Origin: Falsirhodobacter sp. 20TX0035
GTDB lineage: Bacteria > Pseudomonadota > Alphaproteobacteria > Rhodobacterales > Rhodobacteraceae
Length of the DNA stretch: 64,000 nt
Reading direction: 5' to 3'
Assembly (NCBI RefSeq): GCF_028307215.1
Contig: NZ_JAQMHV010000009.1
Span: forward strand, 54,812 to 118,811
How positions within the stretch are numbered: the stretch's first letter is position 1; each line of letters starts with the position of its first letter. The position numbers and the translations under genes are program-made. The notes below the pieces were generated by a model that was given only the letters and a program-made list of their open reading frames with translations, was not told the origin of the DNA and made no database searches. This document shows, piece by piece, positions 26,914-33,706 of this stretch.

Positions 26914-28116
26914 CTAGCCTGCCAAGACGGCATTGGTGGCAGGCCATGGATCGTCGAAAGGTTTTCCCGCCTTCCATGCCATAATTTCCTCTTCGGTGCA
27001 GAAACATTCCTTCAGGCGAGCGGCAAAACGCTCCGGTCCGTCACCCTCGCCGATGATGGTCAGGCGGCAGCGACGGTCGCCGAAGATGGGCGACATGTCA
27101 TGCAGGCGGTTCTCCATCGCGCGCCGTTCCGCAGGCATCAGGTTCAGGCTCTCATCCTCGAGCGCGCTGATCTTCCAGTAGTTGATGATCTCCAACCTTA
27201 TGCTGCCCGCTGTCTGATTCCACAGGAGCTGGAGGGTGTCACGCGAGGGCAGCCAGAAGAAGCCCTTGCTCCGATGGATGCTCGCGTCCAGCTCACGGGT
27301 GTAGGTGTCATGGAGGCGGCGGGGATGGAATGGCCGGGGGTCCGACAGCACGGTGCCGGTCAGTCGATAGGCTTCCGGGCCGGACATCGAGGACGCTCTG
27401 TAGCTGCGATCCCAATCCGCCAGCTCGGCACCCAGCAGAGCCACGCGTGAATGGTCGTAGGGTGGCATGGCCAGCACGTGGTCGAGCCGCACATTGCCCC
27501 ATTGCATGCCCATGATGTCGGCCTGCCGGTTCAGGGGGTGGATCGCTTCGGCCACCTCGCGCAAGGTTCGGGCGCCGACACGGTCCATCTTGCTCAGGAG
27601 GATGCGGCTGGCGAACATGATCTGCTCGGCCAGAAGGTTCGCGATGCCGCGTTTTCCCTCGGCCAGACCGGCCTGCGCCTGCGGCAGGATCGCCCGCCCC
27701 ATGTCGTGGTCTTGCGCCAGCGTCACCGTGTCCACCACGGACAGGAAGCCGTGGAGGCGCAACATCGGATGTCCCTCCGCCGCCTGGATCAGGGGCCAGG
27801 GATGGGTGCTGCCCGATGTCTCGATTAGGACATGCGTTGCGCCGGCCCCGACGATGCGGTCCACCGCCGCCGCGAACTCGGCCAGACCGGCGGGGCCGCT
27901 GATGCTGCCAGCCGGGATCGTCGCGAAGCGGGCGTCCTTGCGCGAGATCGCCTCGCTCAGATCGAGGATCGCGCCGTCCACGTCCAGTTCGCTCATCTCG
28001 TTGACGATGACACCGAGGCGGACATCCGGCCTACGCCGCGCCTGCCCCAGCAGGCTCTGCATGAGGGTGGTCTTTCCTGCGCCGAGGAAGCCGTTCAGGA
28101 TCGTCACCGGGATCAT
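26914..28116 (-). CDS. COG0523/CobW-family GTPase, putative zinc metallochaperone
   Basis: 400 residues. P-loop GFLGAGKTT at residues 9-17, switch region VIVNEMSELDVDGA, ETSG block LIETSGSTHPWPL and C-terminal CobW_C domain (about 250-390, FHPRRLHDTY ... WLPSRD ... WPATNAVLAG). The CxCC zinc-binding motif after switch I that defines most family members is replaced by IPAGSISGPAG, and the guanine-recognition NKxD reads SKMD. Members near zinc-responsive genes deliver Zn to client enzymes during limitation. Last gene of the zinT-hisI operon, overlapping the 72-aa gene by four bases. Confidence 0.88.
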   Translation of the reverse strand: MIPVTILNGFLGAGKTTLMQSLLGQARRRPDVRLGVIVNEMSELDVDGAILDLSEAISRKDARFATIPAGSISGPAGLAEFAAAVDRIVGAGATHVLIETSGSTHPWPLIQAAEGHPMLRLHGFLSVVDTVTLAQDHDMGRAILPQAQAGLAEGKRGIANLLAEQIMFASRILLSKMDRVGARTLREVAEAIHPLNRQADIMGMQWGNVRLDHVLAMPPYDHSRVALLGAELADWDRSYRASSMSGPEAYRLTGTVLSDPRPFHPRRLHDTYTRELDASIHRSKGFFWLPSRDTLQLLWNQTAGSIRLEIINYWKISALEDESLNLMPAERRAMENRLHDMSPIFGDRRCRLTIIGEGDGPERFAARLKECFCTEEEIMAWKAGKPFDDPWPATNAVLAG

Positions 28117-28331
28117 GCCGCACCCTGGTGCCGCAGCGCCTCACGGAACCAACCCAAGGTGCGCTCGTGATGCGCCCGGCCCCACCGTTCGACGAAGCGC
28201 CGGGTGTGATCGTCGCGCGGATCCTCCAGCGCGTCGATGCGGGCGCGAATATATGCGGGCGTCAGAGGAATGCCGCAGGCGACGGTGATGCAGTGACGCC
28301 AGTCAGCGTATGTCTGCGGGACGAGGGTCAT
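28113..28331 (-). CDS. Conserved small protein in the zinc-starvation operon, function unknown
   Basis: 72 residues from the ATG at 28331, which overlaps the deaminase-like gene by four bases; its stop overlaps the CobW start, so it is translationally coupled on both sides. No signal peptide or membrane helix. Conserved-looking features are DWRHCITVACGIPLT, two Cys, and clusters of His and Trp (THHR-free C-terminal half with WGRAHHERTLGW). The Cys/His content could suit metal binding but no known motif is present. Confidence 0.7.
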   Translation of the reverse strand: MTLVPQTYADWRHCITVACGIPLTPAYIRARIDALEDPRDDHTRRFVERWGRAHHERTLGWFREALRHQGAA

Positions 28332-29023
28332 GTCGCAGTTCCTTGAGGAAAATGAAGGAGGGCGGCGAGGGGATCGTTCCTCCACACCGCGACCGTCGTC
28401 AGCCCAAGATCGCCGAGTGCCCGCAGGATCTCGGGGTGGTCGGGGATCGCCTCCGGGCCGTCGCGCAGAAGAAGAACGGGCGCGCCGTCACGTGTTTCGA
28501 GCAGCGCATCGGCGCCCGCCGGAACACCGGATGACGGATCGTCTAGCAGACGGAGCCGTGGCTTCCCCGTCTCTACTCTGTGCAGGAAGCCCGACATGAT
28601 GCGGCTGGCCTCGCGCCCACCGATCCCGACCGTGACCGCGAGGCCCGCGTCACGAAGCCGACGGAAGCCGCCGCCGTTCACCCGAGGATCAGGATCCTGC
28701 ATGGCCGCCACGACCCGTGTGACCCCAGCCTCGATGATCGCGTCGGCGCAAGGTGGGGTCCGACCCCAGTGGCAACACGGCTCCAAGGTCACATACATCG
28801 TCGCGCCGCGCGCCTGCTCACCGGCGACCAGCAGGGCCACCCTTTCAGCATGCGGACGTCCGCCATCCTGCGTCGTCCCGGTCGCGATCACCGTCCGATC
28901 CCGGACGAGCACGGCCCCGACTGGTGGGTTCGGCCACACCATCCCCTTGCGTGATCGGGCAAGCCGCAGGGCCCGCCAAATCATACGTTCGTCAAAGCTG
29001 AGTGGGATTAGGCGCATCGCCAT
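28328..29023 (-). CDS. RibD-type pyrimidine deaminase domain protein with truncated reductase part
   Basis: 231 residues (ATG 29023; an alternative ATG is at 29017). Deaminase domain with WPNPPVGAVLVRD, the catalytic HAE (HAERVAL) and zinc-ligand pair PCCHWGRTPPCADAII, then DPDPRVNGGGFRRLRDAG, all as in RibD, which deaminates a riboflavin precursor. After residue 140 only about 90 residues follow (KPRLRLLDDPSSG...), far shorter than the normal reductase domain of about 220, so it is a stand-alone or degraded deaminase paralogue. Overlaps hisI by 32 bases. Its zinc ligands are intact, unlike the neighbouring HisI. Confidence 0.8.
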   Translation of the reverse strand: MAMRLIPLSFDERMIWRALRLARSRKGMVWPNPPVGAVLVRDRTVIATGTTQDGGRPHAERVALLVAGEQARGATMYVTLEPCCHWGRTPPCADAIIEAGVTRVVAAMQDPDPRVNGGGFRRLRDAGLAVTVGIGGREASRIMSGFLHRVETGKPRLRLLDDPSSGVPAGADALLETRDGAPVLLLRDGPEAIPDHPEILRALGDLGLTTVAVWRNDPLAALLHFPQGTAT

Positions 29024-29447
29024 AGACCTCGACCGGATCGAAGACCTTCGACGACTCGGTGAACACGAGCTCGCCTGCTCCAGCGACGGGCACGGCGCGG
29101 TAGAAGCAGGAGCGATAGCCGACGTGGCAGCTTGCGCCGCCTGCAACATCGACCCGCAACCACACCGCGTCCTGGTCGTCATAGATGCGGATTTCGACGA
29201 TGTTCTGGACGAGTCCGCTAGTGGCGCCCATGTGCCAGAGGCACTGCCGCGAGCGGCTCCAGTGATGCGCTTCACCGGTCTTGATGCACTTCCGCAGCGC
29301 CTCCGCGTTGAGGACCCCCATCATGAGAACTTCACCGGAGGCGGAGTCGGTCGTCACGACAGGCATCAGGCCGTCCGTATCGAACCTCGGGGCAAGCTCA
29401 CCCCCCTCCTCTACCTGCTCGACGGAGGTTCTTTTCGACCACGCCAT
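28992..29447 (-). CDS. hisI: Phosphoribosyl-AMP cyclohydrolase paralogue (HisI family)
   Basis: 151 residues, full HisI length: FDTDGLMPVVTTDSASGEVLMMGVLNAEAL, TGEAHHWSRSRQCLWHMGATSG and SCHVGYRSCFYR. HisI hydrolyses phosphoribosyl-AMP in histidine synthesis. Family enzymes carry a DCDxD motif whose Cys, with the two Cys of CHxGxxSC, binds zinc. Here the motif reads DDQDA: the zinc Cys is Asp and two of the Asp positions are altered, while both later Cys remain. In an operon with zinT and a COG0523 GTPase it fits a zinc-starvation paralogue standing in for the housekeeping enzyme; that role is inferred. Confidence 0.85.
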   Translation of the reverse strand: MAWSKRTSVEQVEEGGELAPRFDTDGLMPVVTTDSASGEVLMMGVLNAEALRKCIKTGEAHHWSRSRQCLWHMGATSGLVQNIVEIRIYDDQDAVWLRVDVAGGASCHVGYRSCFYRAVPVAGAGELVFTESSKVFDPVEVYGDAPNPTQL

Positions 29448-29576
29448 ACCACATTCCTTTCCGCCTTGCAGGCACCTGCATGCCTTGGGGGCGCATTCGC
29501 CCGGAGTTTACCCTAGACGAACGCGGTTGGTGAGAACGGCCAGATTGTTCCGGAAGCCGCCGCTCTGGACAGGACG

Positions 29577-30302
29577 TCAGTGCGCCAGCATCTCTTCGGC
29601 AACCTCTTCGTCGCTCATCGCGGACGGATAGTAGGTCGGCCAGTTCGTGACCTCCTCGAGCAACGCCGCGCGATCGTCACCCCAGAAGAGGTGGAAGTGC
29701 CCGGAACGCTCGTCCCTGATGCCATGGTCGCTGAACTGGATGAAATCGGGCGCGGCGTCATCGCCGGAAACCTTCCGGAAGATGTATCGCACTCCCCGAT
29801 TGCCCGCCTTGTAGACCAAGGTCTCGTGGCCGTCGTCCTCATACGTTCCCTGCGAGACCTTGTCGCCCTCATGGAAAGCAACGTCGTTCCCGTCGATGAC
29901 GATCCGGTCGACATTCGTGCGATAGCCGGTCTCATATTCCGACTTGTAGTCCTCGATCGTCTTCGACCCTGTCTCGGCCTTGTGCGCCATCACCCCGTCG
30001 AGGGTGCCATCGAGCAGCAAGGGATAGACCGATTGCCAGTCCCCTTCCCAATTCGAAAGAGGACGGGACTGGATCTGTCCGTCAAGGAAAAGCCCCCGCT
30101 GGATGTTTTGCGACACGGGATCCTGAGCATGGCTGTGGCTGTGCCCGTGGGCATGGTCGTGGTCGTGATGGTGCTCATGGCCATGGTCATGAGCAGCTTC
30201 CTCGCCTTCATGTGCCGCATGGGCGTGCACGAGCCCGGTGCCGACCAACAGCAATCCCGTCATTGCAAGAGCACCGACCCGCGCAGCGAATTTCGTTTCC
30301 AT
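29577..30302 (-). CDS. zinT: Periplasmic zinc-binding protein ZinT with His-rich segment
   Basis: 241 residues from the ATG at 30302; an AGGAG site exactly six bases upstream decides this start over in-frame ATGs at 30308 and 30368, the last of which would place coding sequence over the operator. Signal peptide (AARVGALAMTGLLLVGTGLVHAHA), then a metal-buffering stretch of about 15 His among Asp/Glu (residues 28-60), then a ZinT/YodA domain (NWEGDWQSVYPLLLDGTLDGVM; GTYEDDGHETLVYKAGNRGVRYIFRK; FSDHGIRDERSGHFHLFWGDD with the metal His). ZinT captures periplasmic zinc for ZnuABC-type uptake under limitation. First gene of the operon reading to cobW. Confidence 0.93.
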   Translation of the reverse strand: METKFAARVGALAMTGLLLVGTGLVHAHAAHEGEEAAHDHGHEHHHDHDHAHGHSHSHAQDPVSQNIQRGLFLDGQIQSRPLSNWEGDWQSVYPLLLDGTLDGVMAHKAETGSKTIEDYKSEYETGYRTNVDRIVIDGNDVAFHEGDKVSQGTYEDDGHETLVYKAGNRGVRYIFRKVSGDDAAPDFIQFSDHGIRDERSGHFHLFWGDDRAALLEEVTNWPTYYPSAMSDEEVAEEMLAH

Positions 30303-30344
30303 CTTCATCTCCTCGTCGAAGTCGTTCGAACTTGCGCGTTTGTT

Positions 30345-30361
30345 ACGTGATACTATCACGT
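30345..30361. promoter_or_regulatory. Perfect 17-bp palindrome, candidate Zur operator
   Basis: ACGTGATA-C-TATCACGT is a perfect dyad centred 51 bp upstream of the zinT start. Zur operators are AT-rich dyads of this size with GT-ATA-TAT-AC spacing, and the downstream operon has a Zur-regulon gene set. No other copy of the sequence was noticed in the window. The palindrome is seen; Zur as its partner is inferred. Confidence 0.6.
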
Positions 30362-30399
30362 CATGCAAGTGTGCGCTTGGGACCGGGAAAGTTCATCCT

Positions 30400-30510
30400 G
30401 GCGCGGCGCGGGCCGTCTCGAGCCCGCTCGATCAGTGTTGGCACCGAAGAAACGAGACTGATCTGGGGATCCTGATCTTTGACGGGGCGCCTTCGGGCGC
30501 CCCTTCTTTT
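30400..30510 (+). ncRNA. Candidate small RNA divergent from zinT, three hairpins ending in a terminator
   Basis: Consecutive stem-loops on the plus strand: GCGGGC/GCCCGC (30408-30427, 8-nt loop), GATCAGT/ACTGATC (30430-30463, 20-nt loop) and GGGGCGCC-TTCG-GGCGCCCC (30484-30503), the last followed by TTCTTTT, a canonical Rho-independent terminator. No plus-strand gene ends upstream that could use it, and in the minus direction (end of the FMN dehydrogenase gene) there is no T-tract. The 5' end is uncertain; a transcript starting between 30365 and 30405 would be 105-145 nt. No convincing sigma-70 promoter was found. Confidence 0.45.
30484..30510 (+). terminator. Rho-independent terminator
   Basis: An 8-bp GC stem with a TTCG tetraloop followed by TTCTTTT on the plus strand, four bases before the stop codon of the convergent FMN dehydrogenase gene at 30515. 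Ends the candidate small RNA. Confidence 0.8.
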
Positions 30511-30514
30511 CAGT

Positions 30515-31717
30515 TCACTCCGGTTGCGGCACGGTCCGCAGGACGAACGTCTCGTCCAGCTCATCCAAGGACCGGATGCCGAGAAGCGCCATGTTGCGGT
30601 GGATCTCCTCCATCATGATGGCAAGGGCGCGGTCGTTGCCTGCCTCACCGCCGACAGCAGCGGCATAGAGTATGGGCCGCCCCACCAGCACCGCATCCGC
30701 CCCGAGCGCCAGCGCCTTCAGCACGTCGCTGCCGCGCCGGACGCCTCCGTCCAGCAGAAGTGCCGCCCGACCGCCCACGGCGTCGCGGATCGCGGGCAGC
30801 ATGCGCAGCGGTGCGGCGGTTCCATCCAGTTGCCGCCCCCCGTGGTTCGAGACGACGATGCCCTGCGCCCCTTCAAGGACTGCTCTTTCGGCATCGGCGG
30901 GACTGACCAGTCCTTTGATGACAAGGTTTCCCTTCCATCTTTCGCGGATCAGCGCGAAATGCGACCAGTCGAGGTGATCCTTCTTGCGGAAGTCCCGCAT
31001 CACGCTGCGCGACAGGATCGGGGCGCCGCGCTCGGCGAAGGAGTTTTCGAAGTGCGGCATCCCGTGGCGCAGGATCGTCCGCAGGAATGTGCCAAGTGTC
31101 CAGACGGGATGCGTCATGCCCTGCATCGCCAGCCGCGGCCCCGGGCGAAGCGGGGTGGAGAAGCCTGCCCGCACGTTGTTCTCGCGGTTGGCAAGCGTTG
31201 CCGTATCCACCGTGATCACGAGTGTCCCGATCCCGGCGGCAGCCACGCGATCAACAAGGGCCAAGATGCGTTCCGGCTCGCCGGGCAGGTAAGCCTGGAA
31301 CCACATGTCGGGGTTTTCTACCGCGACATCCTCAAGGCGGATCAGGGAGGATCCGCTCATGATCATCGGGAGGTTCGCGGAACGCGCGGCGCGGGCCATC
31401 GCGATGTCGCCACGATAGGCCATCAGCGCGCTGAGGCCCATCGGCGCGATACCGATCGGAGCGGCATAGGATTGCCCCATCAGCGTTGCGGTCGCGTTGC
31501 GCCCCGAGACGTTGTTCATCACCCGTGGCACAAACCCCCAGTCTTGAAAAGACCGGAGGTTGCCGCGGAGCGAAGCGTTGGTCTCAGACCCGCCACGGAT
31601 GTATTCGAACAATGGGTGCGGCAGGTGCCGACGCGCCAGCGGCTCGAAATCATCGAGGGACAGGCACCGATCGATGCGCCTTGTGCTTATTGGTGGCACG
31701 TCCTGGGCGGCCGTCAA
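30515..31717 (-). CDS. FMN-dependent alpha-hydroxyacid dehydrogenase (LldD family)
   Basis: 400 residues. Flavin site and catalytic features of the L-lactate/glycolate oxidase family: FEYIRGGSETNASLRGN, APIGIAPMGLSALM, VITVDTATLANRENNVRAGF, LVIKGLVSPADAERAV, and the catalytic SNHGGRQLDGTAAPL, then LLDGGVRRGSDVLKALALGADAVLVGRP. Oxidises a 2-hydroxyacid to the 2-oxoacid. Four-base overlap with the metallo-hydrolase gene; terminal gene of the TctCBA operon, so the substrate may be an intermediate from the imported acid. Confidence 0.9.
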   Translation of the reverse strand: MTAAQDVPPISTRRIDRCLSLDDFEPLARRHLPHPLFEYIRGGSETNASLRGNLRSFQDWGFVPRVMNNVSGRNATATLMGQSYAAPIGIAPMGLSALMAYRGDIAMARAARSANLPMIMSGSSLIRLEDVAVENPDMWFQAYLPGEPERILALVDRVAAAGIGTLVITVDTATLANRENNVRAGFSTPLRPGPRLAMQGMTHPVWTLGTFLRTILRHGMPHFENSFAERGAPILSRSVMRDFRKKDHLDWSHFALIRERWKGNLVIKGLVSPADAERAVLEGAQGIVVSNHGGRQLDGTAAPLRMLPAIRDAVGGRAALLLDGGVRRGSDVLKALALGADAVLVGRPILYAAAVGGEAGNDRALAIMMEEIHRNMALLGIRSLDELDETFVLRTVPQPE

Positions 31718-32691
31718 TCTTTAGCCCGGATCGCCCCGGCCTCCACGGCGTCGAGATAGGCGGCGGTGCAGAGGTCGAGAAGTTGAAGGTTCGCCGTCGA
31801 TTGTTCGGGTGTCATGAGGAAGGAGTTCGGCGCATCCGGCACCAGCATGTCGTCGATCAGGCGCGAGATCGTGGCGTCCCCCCAGCTATGGGTATTCAAC
31901 GGAACGAAAGAGCCCAAAGCCTCGGATTCTTCAGCGAACAGCCGGACAGAGGCCAGCATCTGCTGCATCCGCTCGACATTCGGCCGCATGCCCTTGCCGC
32001 CCCAGAAGGCCGCCACCTGAGGCTTGCCGTCGACGGTCACGGGCGCGAAGACCGACAGGGTGCCGGGCGTGTGTCCGGGCGTTGGCAGCAGGACGAACTC
32101 GCTGTTCCCGACGGAGAGGGTCGTGCGCTCGGTGATCTCGCGGTCGAAGGGGCCAAGACGCTCCGCCTCGCCCTCGTCCCAGACGGCATCGGCGCTGGCA
32201 AGGATTTGCGCTTCAGGGGCGAACGCGCGAATTGGAGGAAGCCCTCCGTAATGGTCCTCGTGTTCATGGGTGAGGATGACCCACCGCAGATCCGAAGGTT
32301 CGTATCCCATTTCCTGCATCCATCCGACGATCCGTTGCCCGTCCTCCTCGGTGTTGCCCGCGTCGATCAGGACCAGCCCGTCAGAGGTCTCGATGGCATA
32401 GACGGCGAGGTTCAGGTAGCCGAGATAGAAGACATCGTCGAGAATCCGCGTGCCGAACAGAAAGTCGGTTTGGTCACTGACCTTCGGGCGGAAGGAAGCA
32501 GGCTCGGGATCGACATAGTAGCAGTGATAGGTCCGCATGATCTTCGAAAGCCGGTCGTCCCCGGCGATGCGGTCGGCCTCGGTCAGCTTGACCAGCGCAG
32601 CTTGGGGCAGGGCGGTGCCTTGGGCCATGGCCGCAGTGATTGGGAAAGCCGACAGGACCGTCGCGGCAAGAAGTTTGGAAAGTGCCATCAT
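31714..32691 (-). CDS. Exported metallo-beta-lactamase-fold hydrolase
   Basis: 325 residues with signal peptide (MMALSKLLAATVLSAFPITAAMAQG). Dinuclear zinc motif THEHEDHYGGL (HxHxDH), PTPGHTPGTLSVF with the third His, and a late THSWGD. The layout (YLGYLNLAVYAIETSDGLVLIDAG before the motif) resembles subclass B3-like periplasmic enzymes, but nothing proves lactamase activity; in a carboxylate catabolic operon a lactone or ester hydrolase is more likely. Adjoins the amidohydrolase gene with no gap. Confidence 0.85.
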   Translation of the reverse strand: MMALSKLLAATVLSAFPITAAMAQGTALPQAALVKLTEADRIAGDDRLSKIMRTYHCYYVDPEPASFRPKVSDQTDFLFGTRILDDVFYLGYLNLAVYAIETSDGLVLIDAGNTEEDGQRIVGWMQEMGYEPSDLRWVILTHEHEDHYGGLPPIRAFAPEAQILASADAVWDEGEAERLGPFDREITERTTLSVGNSEFVLLPTPGHTPGTLSVFAPVTVDGKPQVAAFWGGKGMRPNVERMQQMLASVRLFAEESEALGSFVPLNTHSWGDATISRLIDDMLVPDAPNSFLMTPEQSTANLQLLDLCTAAYLDAVEAGAIRAKD

Positions 32692-33642
32692 CTATGCTCC
32701 GAAGCCGTAAAGCTGTTCCGGGTTGTCGACGAGCACGCGGCTTCTCATGGCTTCGTCCGGCACCCATTCGGCAAGAAGATCGATCAGGGTCGCATCGTCC
32801 GGATAAGGCTGCTGCCCGCGGTGCGGCCAGTCGCTTCCCCAGACCATCCGCTCCGGCGCCGCGGCCGCCAGTGCCGTGGCGATGCGCGTGGCGTCGGCAT
32901 AGCGCGGCGCGCCCTCTGCGGTGTTGAGGTAGGCGCCCGACAACTTCACCCAGATGTTTCCGGCGTCCAGAAGCGTGCGCATCGTGCGGAAGGCCGGATG
33001 GTCCGGTCCCTCTGCGGGGGGAAGGCGGCCGAGGTGGTCGATGACCAGCGGGACGGGGAGGTCGCTAAGCGTGTCCTCCATCGCGATGATCTGGTCCCCG
33101 GTGGCATAGATCTGCACATGCCAGCCAAGGGGCGCGATGCGTCGGCACGTCTCGCGCAGGCGCTCCACCGTGGTTTCTCCCCATGACTGCGGCGAGACGA
33201 AGTTGACGCGGACGCCGACGGCGCCCTTGGCTGCCATCTCCCTCAGTTCCGCATCCGTGATGTTCGTATCGACGACAACGACCGCCCGGGCGGCCTCGCC
33301 CATGCTGGCCGCAGCCTCCAGGGTGCAACGGTTGTCGGTGCCGTAGGTGGATGGGTTCACGATCACCGTTCGGCTCGTGCCGATCCTGGCCTGCAGCTCG
33401 CGATAGGCGGACACGGTCGCATTCTCGACAGGTTGTCCGGTCCAGTGCGGCGAGGCGGGGAAACGCGTGTCGAAGATGTGGATATGCGCGTCACAGGAAT
33501 TCGGCGGGACGCGAAGCGCCGGGGCGGCATCGCCCGAAGAGAAGGGGGCGGATTGGGCATGCGCCTTAAGGCCGAACATAAGGCCGGCCGCGGCCAATCC
33601 CGCACCACGCATCAGGGCGCGGCGGGTCAGTCTGTTCATCAT
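32692..33642 (-). CDS. Exported amidohydrolase-2 family protein (LigI/2-pyrone-4,6-dicarboxylate hydrolase-like)
   Basis: 316 residues. N-terminus MMNRLTRRALMRGAGLAAAGLMFG has a twin-arginine-type motif (TRRALMRG), suggesting Tat export, unusual for the mostly cytoplasmic LigI family. Metal/active-site elements: NSCDAHIHIFDTRFP (HxH), VIDHLGRLPP and the diagnostic VWGSDWPHRG. LigI-type enzymes hydrolyse cyclic lactones of aromatic degradation. Together with the exported MBL-fold protein next to it, it implies that some ring or lactone cleavage occurs in the periplasm before uptake (inference). Confidence 0.82.
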   Translation of the reverse strand: MMNRLTRRALMRGAGLAAAGLMFGLKAHAQSAPFSSGDAAPALRVPPNSCDAHIHIFDTRFPASPHWTGQPVENATVSAYRELQARIGTSRTVIVNPSTYGTDNRCTLEAAASMGEAARAVVVVDTNITDAELREMAAKGAVGVRVNFVSPQSWGETTVERLRETCRRIAPLGWHVQIYATGDQIIAMEDTLSDLPVPLVIDHLGRLPPAEGPDHPAFRTMRTLLDAGNIWVKLSGAYLNTAEGAPRYADATRIATALAAAAPERMVWGSDWPHRGQQPYPDDATLIDLLAEWVPDEAMRSRVLVDNPEQLYGFGA

Positions 33643-33679
33643 CGTCGGGTTCCTCCCAAAACCTTTCGGTATGTAAGAC

Positions 33680-33700
33680 GGGCCGGGGAAACCCCGGCCC
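33680..33700. promoter_or_regulatory. Intercistronic hairpin after tctA
   Basis: GGGCCGGGG-AAA-CCCCGGCCC is a perfect 9-bp stem with 3-nt loop in the 64-bp gap between tctA and the amidohydrolase gene. There is no T-tract on either side, so it is more likely an mRNA stabiliser or partial attenuator than a full terminator. Confidence 0.55.
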
Positions 33701-33706
33701 GCATCG

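Noticed and set aside
30345..30361. The zinT palindrome as a terminator
   Set aside because: Stem of eight AT-containing pairs with a one-base centre, no T-tract, located upstream of the gene; an operator is the better reading.
31714..32691. MBL-fold gene as an antibiotic-resistance beta-lactamase
   Set aside because: The HxHxDH and export signal are shared by many hydrolases, and the gene is embedded in a carboxylate-uptake operon. Nothing specific supports beta-lactam hydrolysis.
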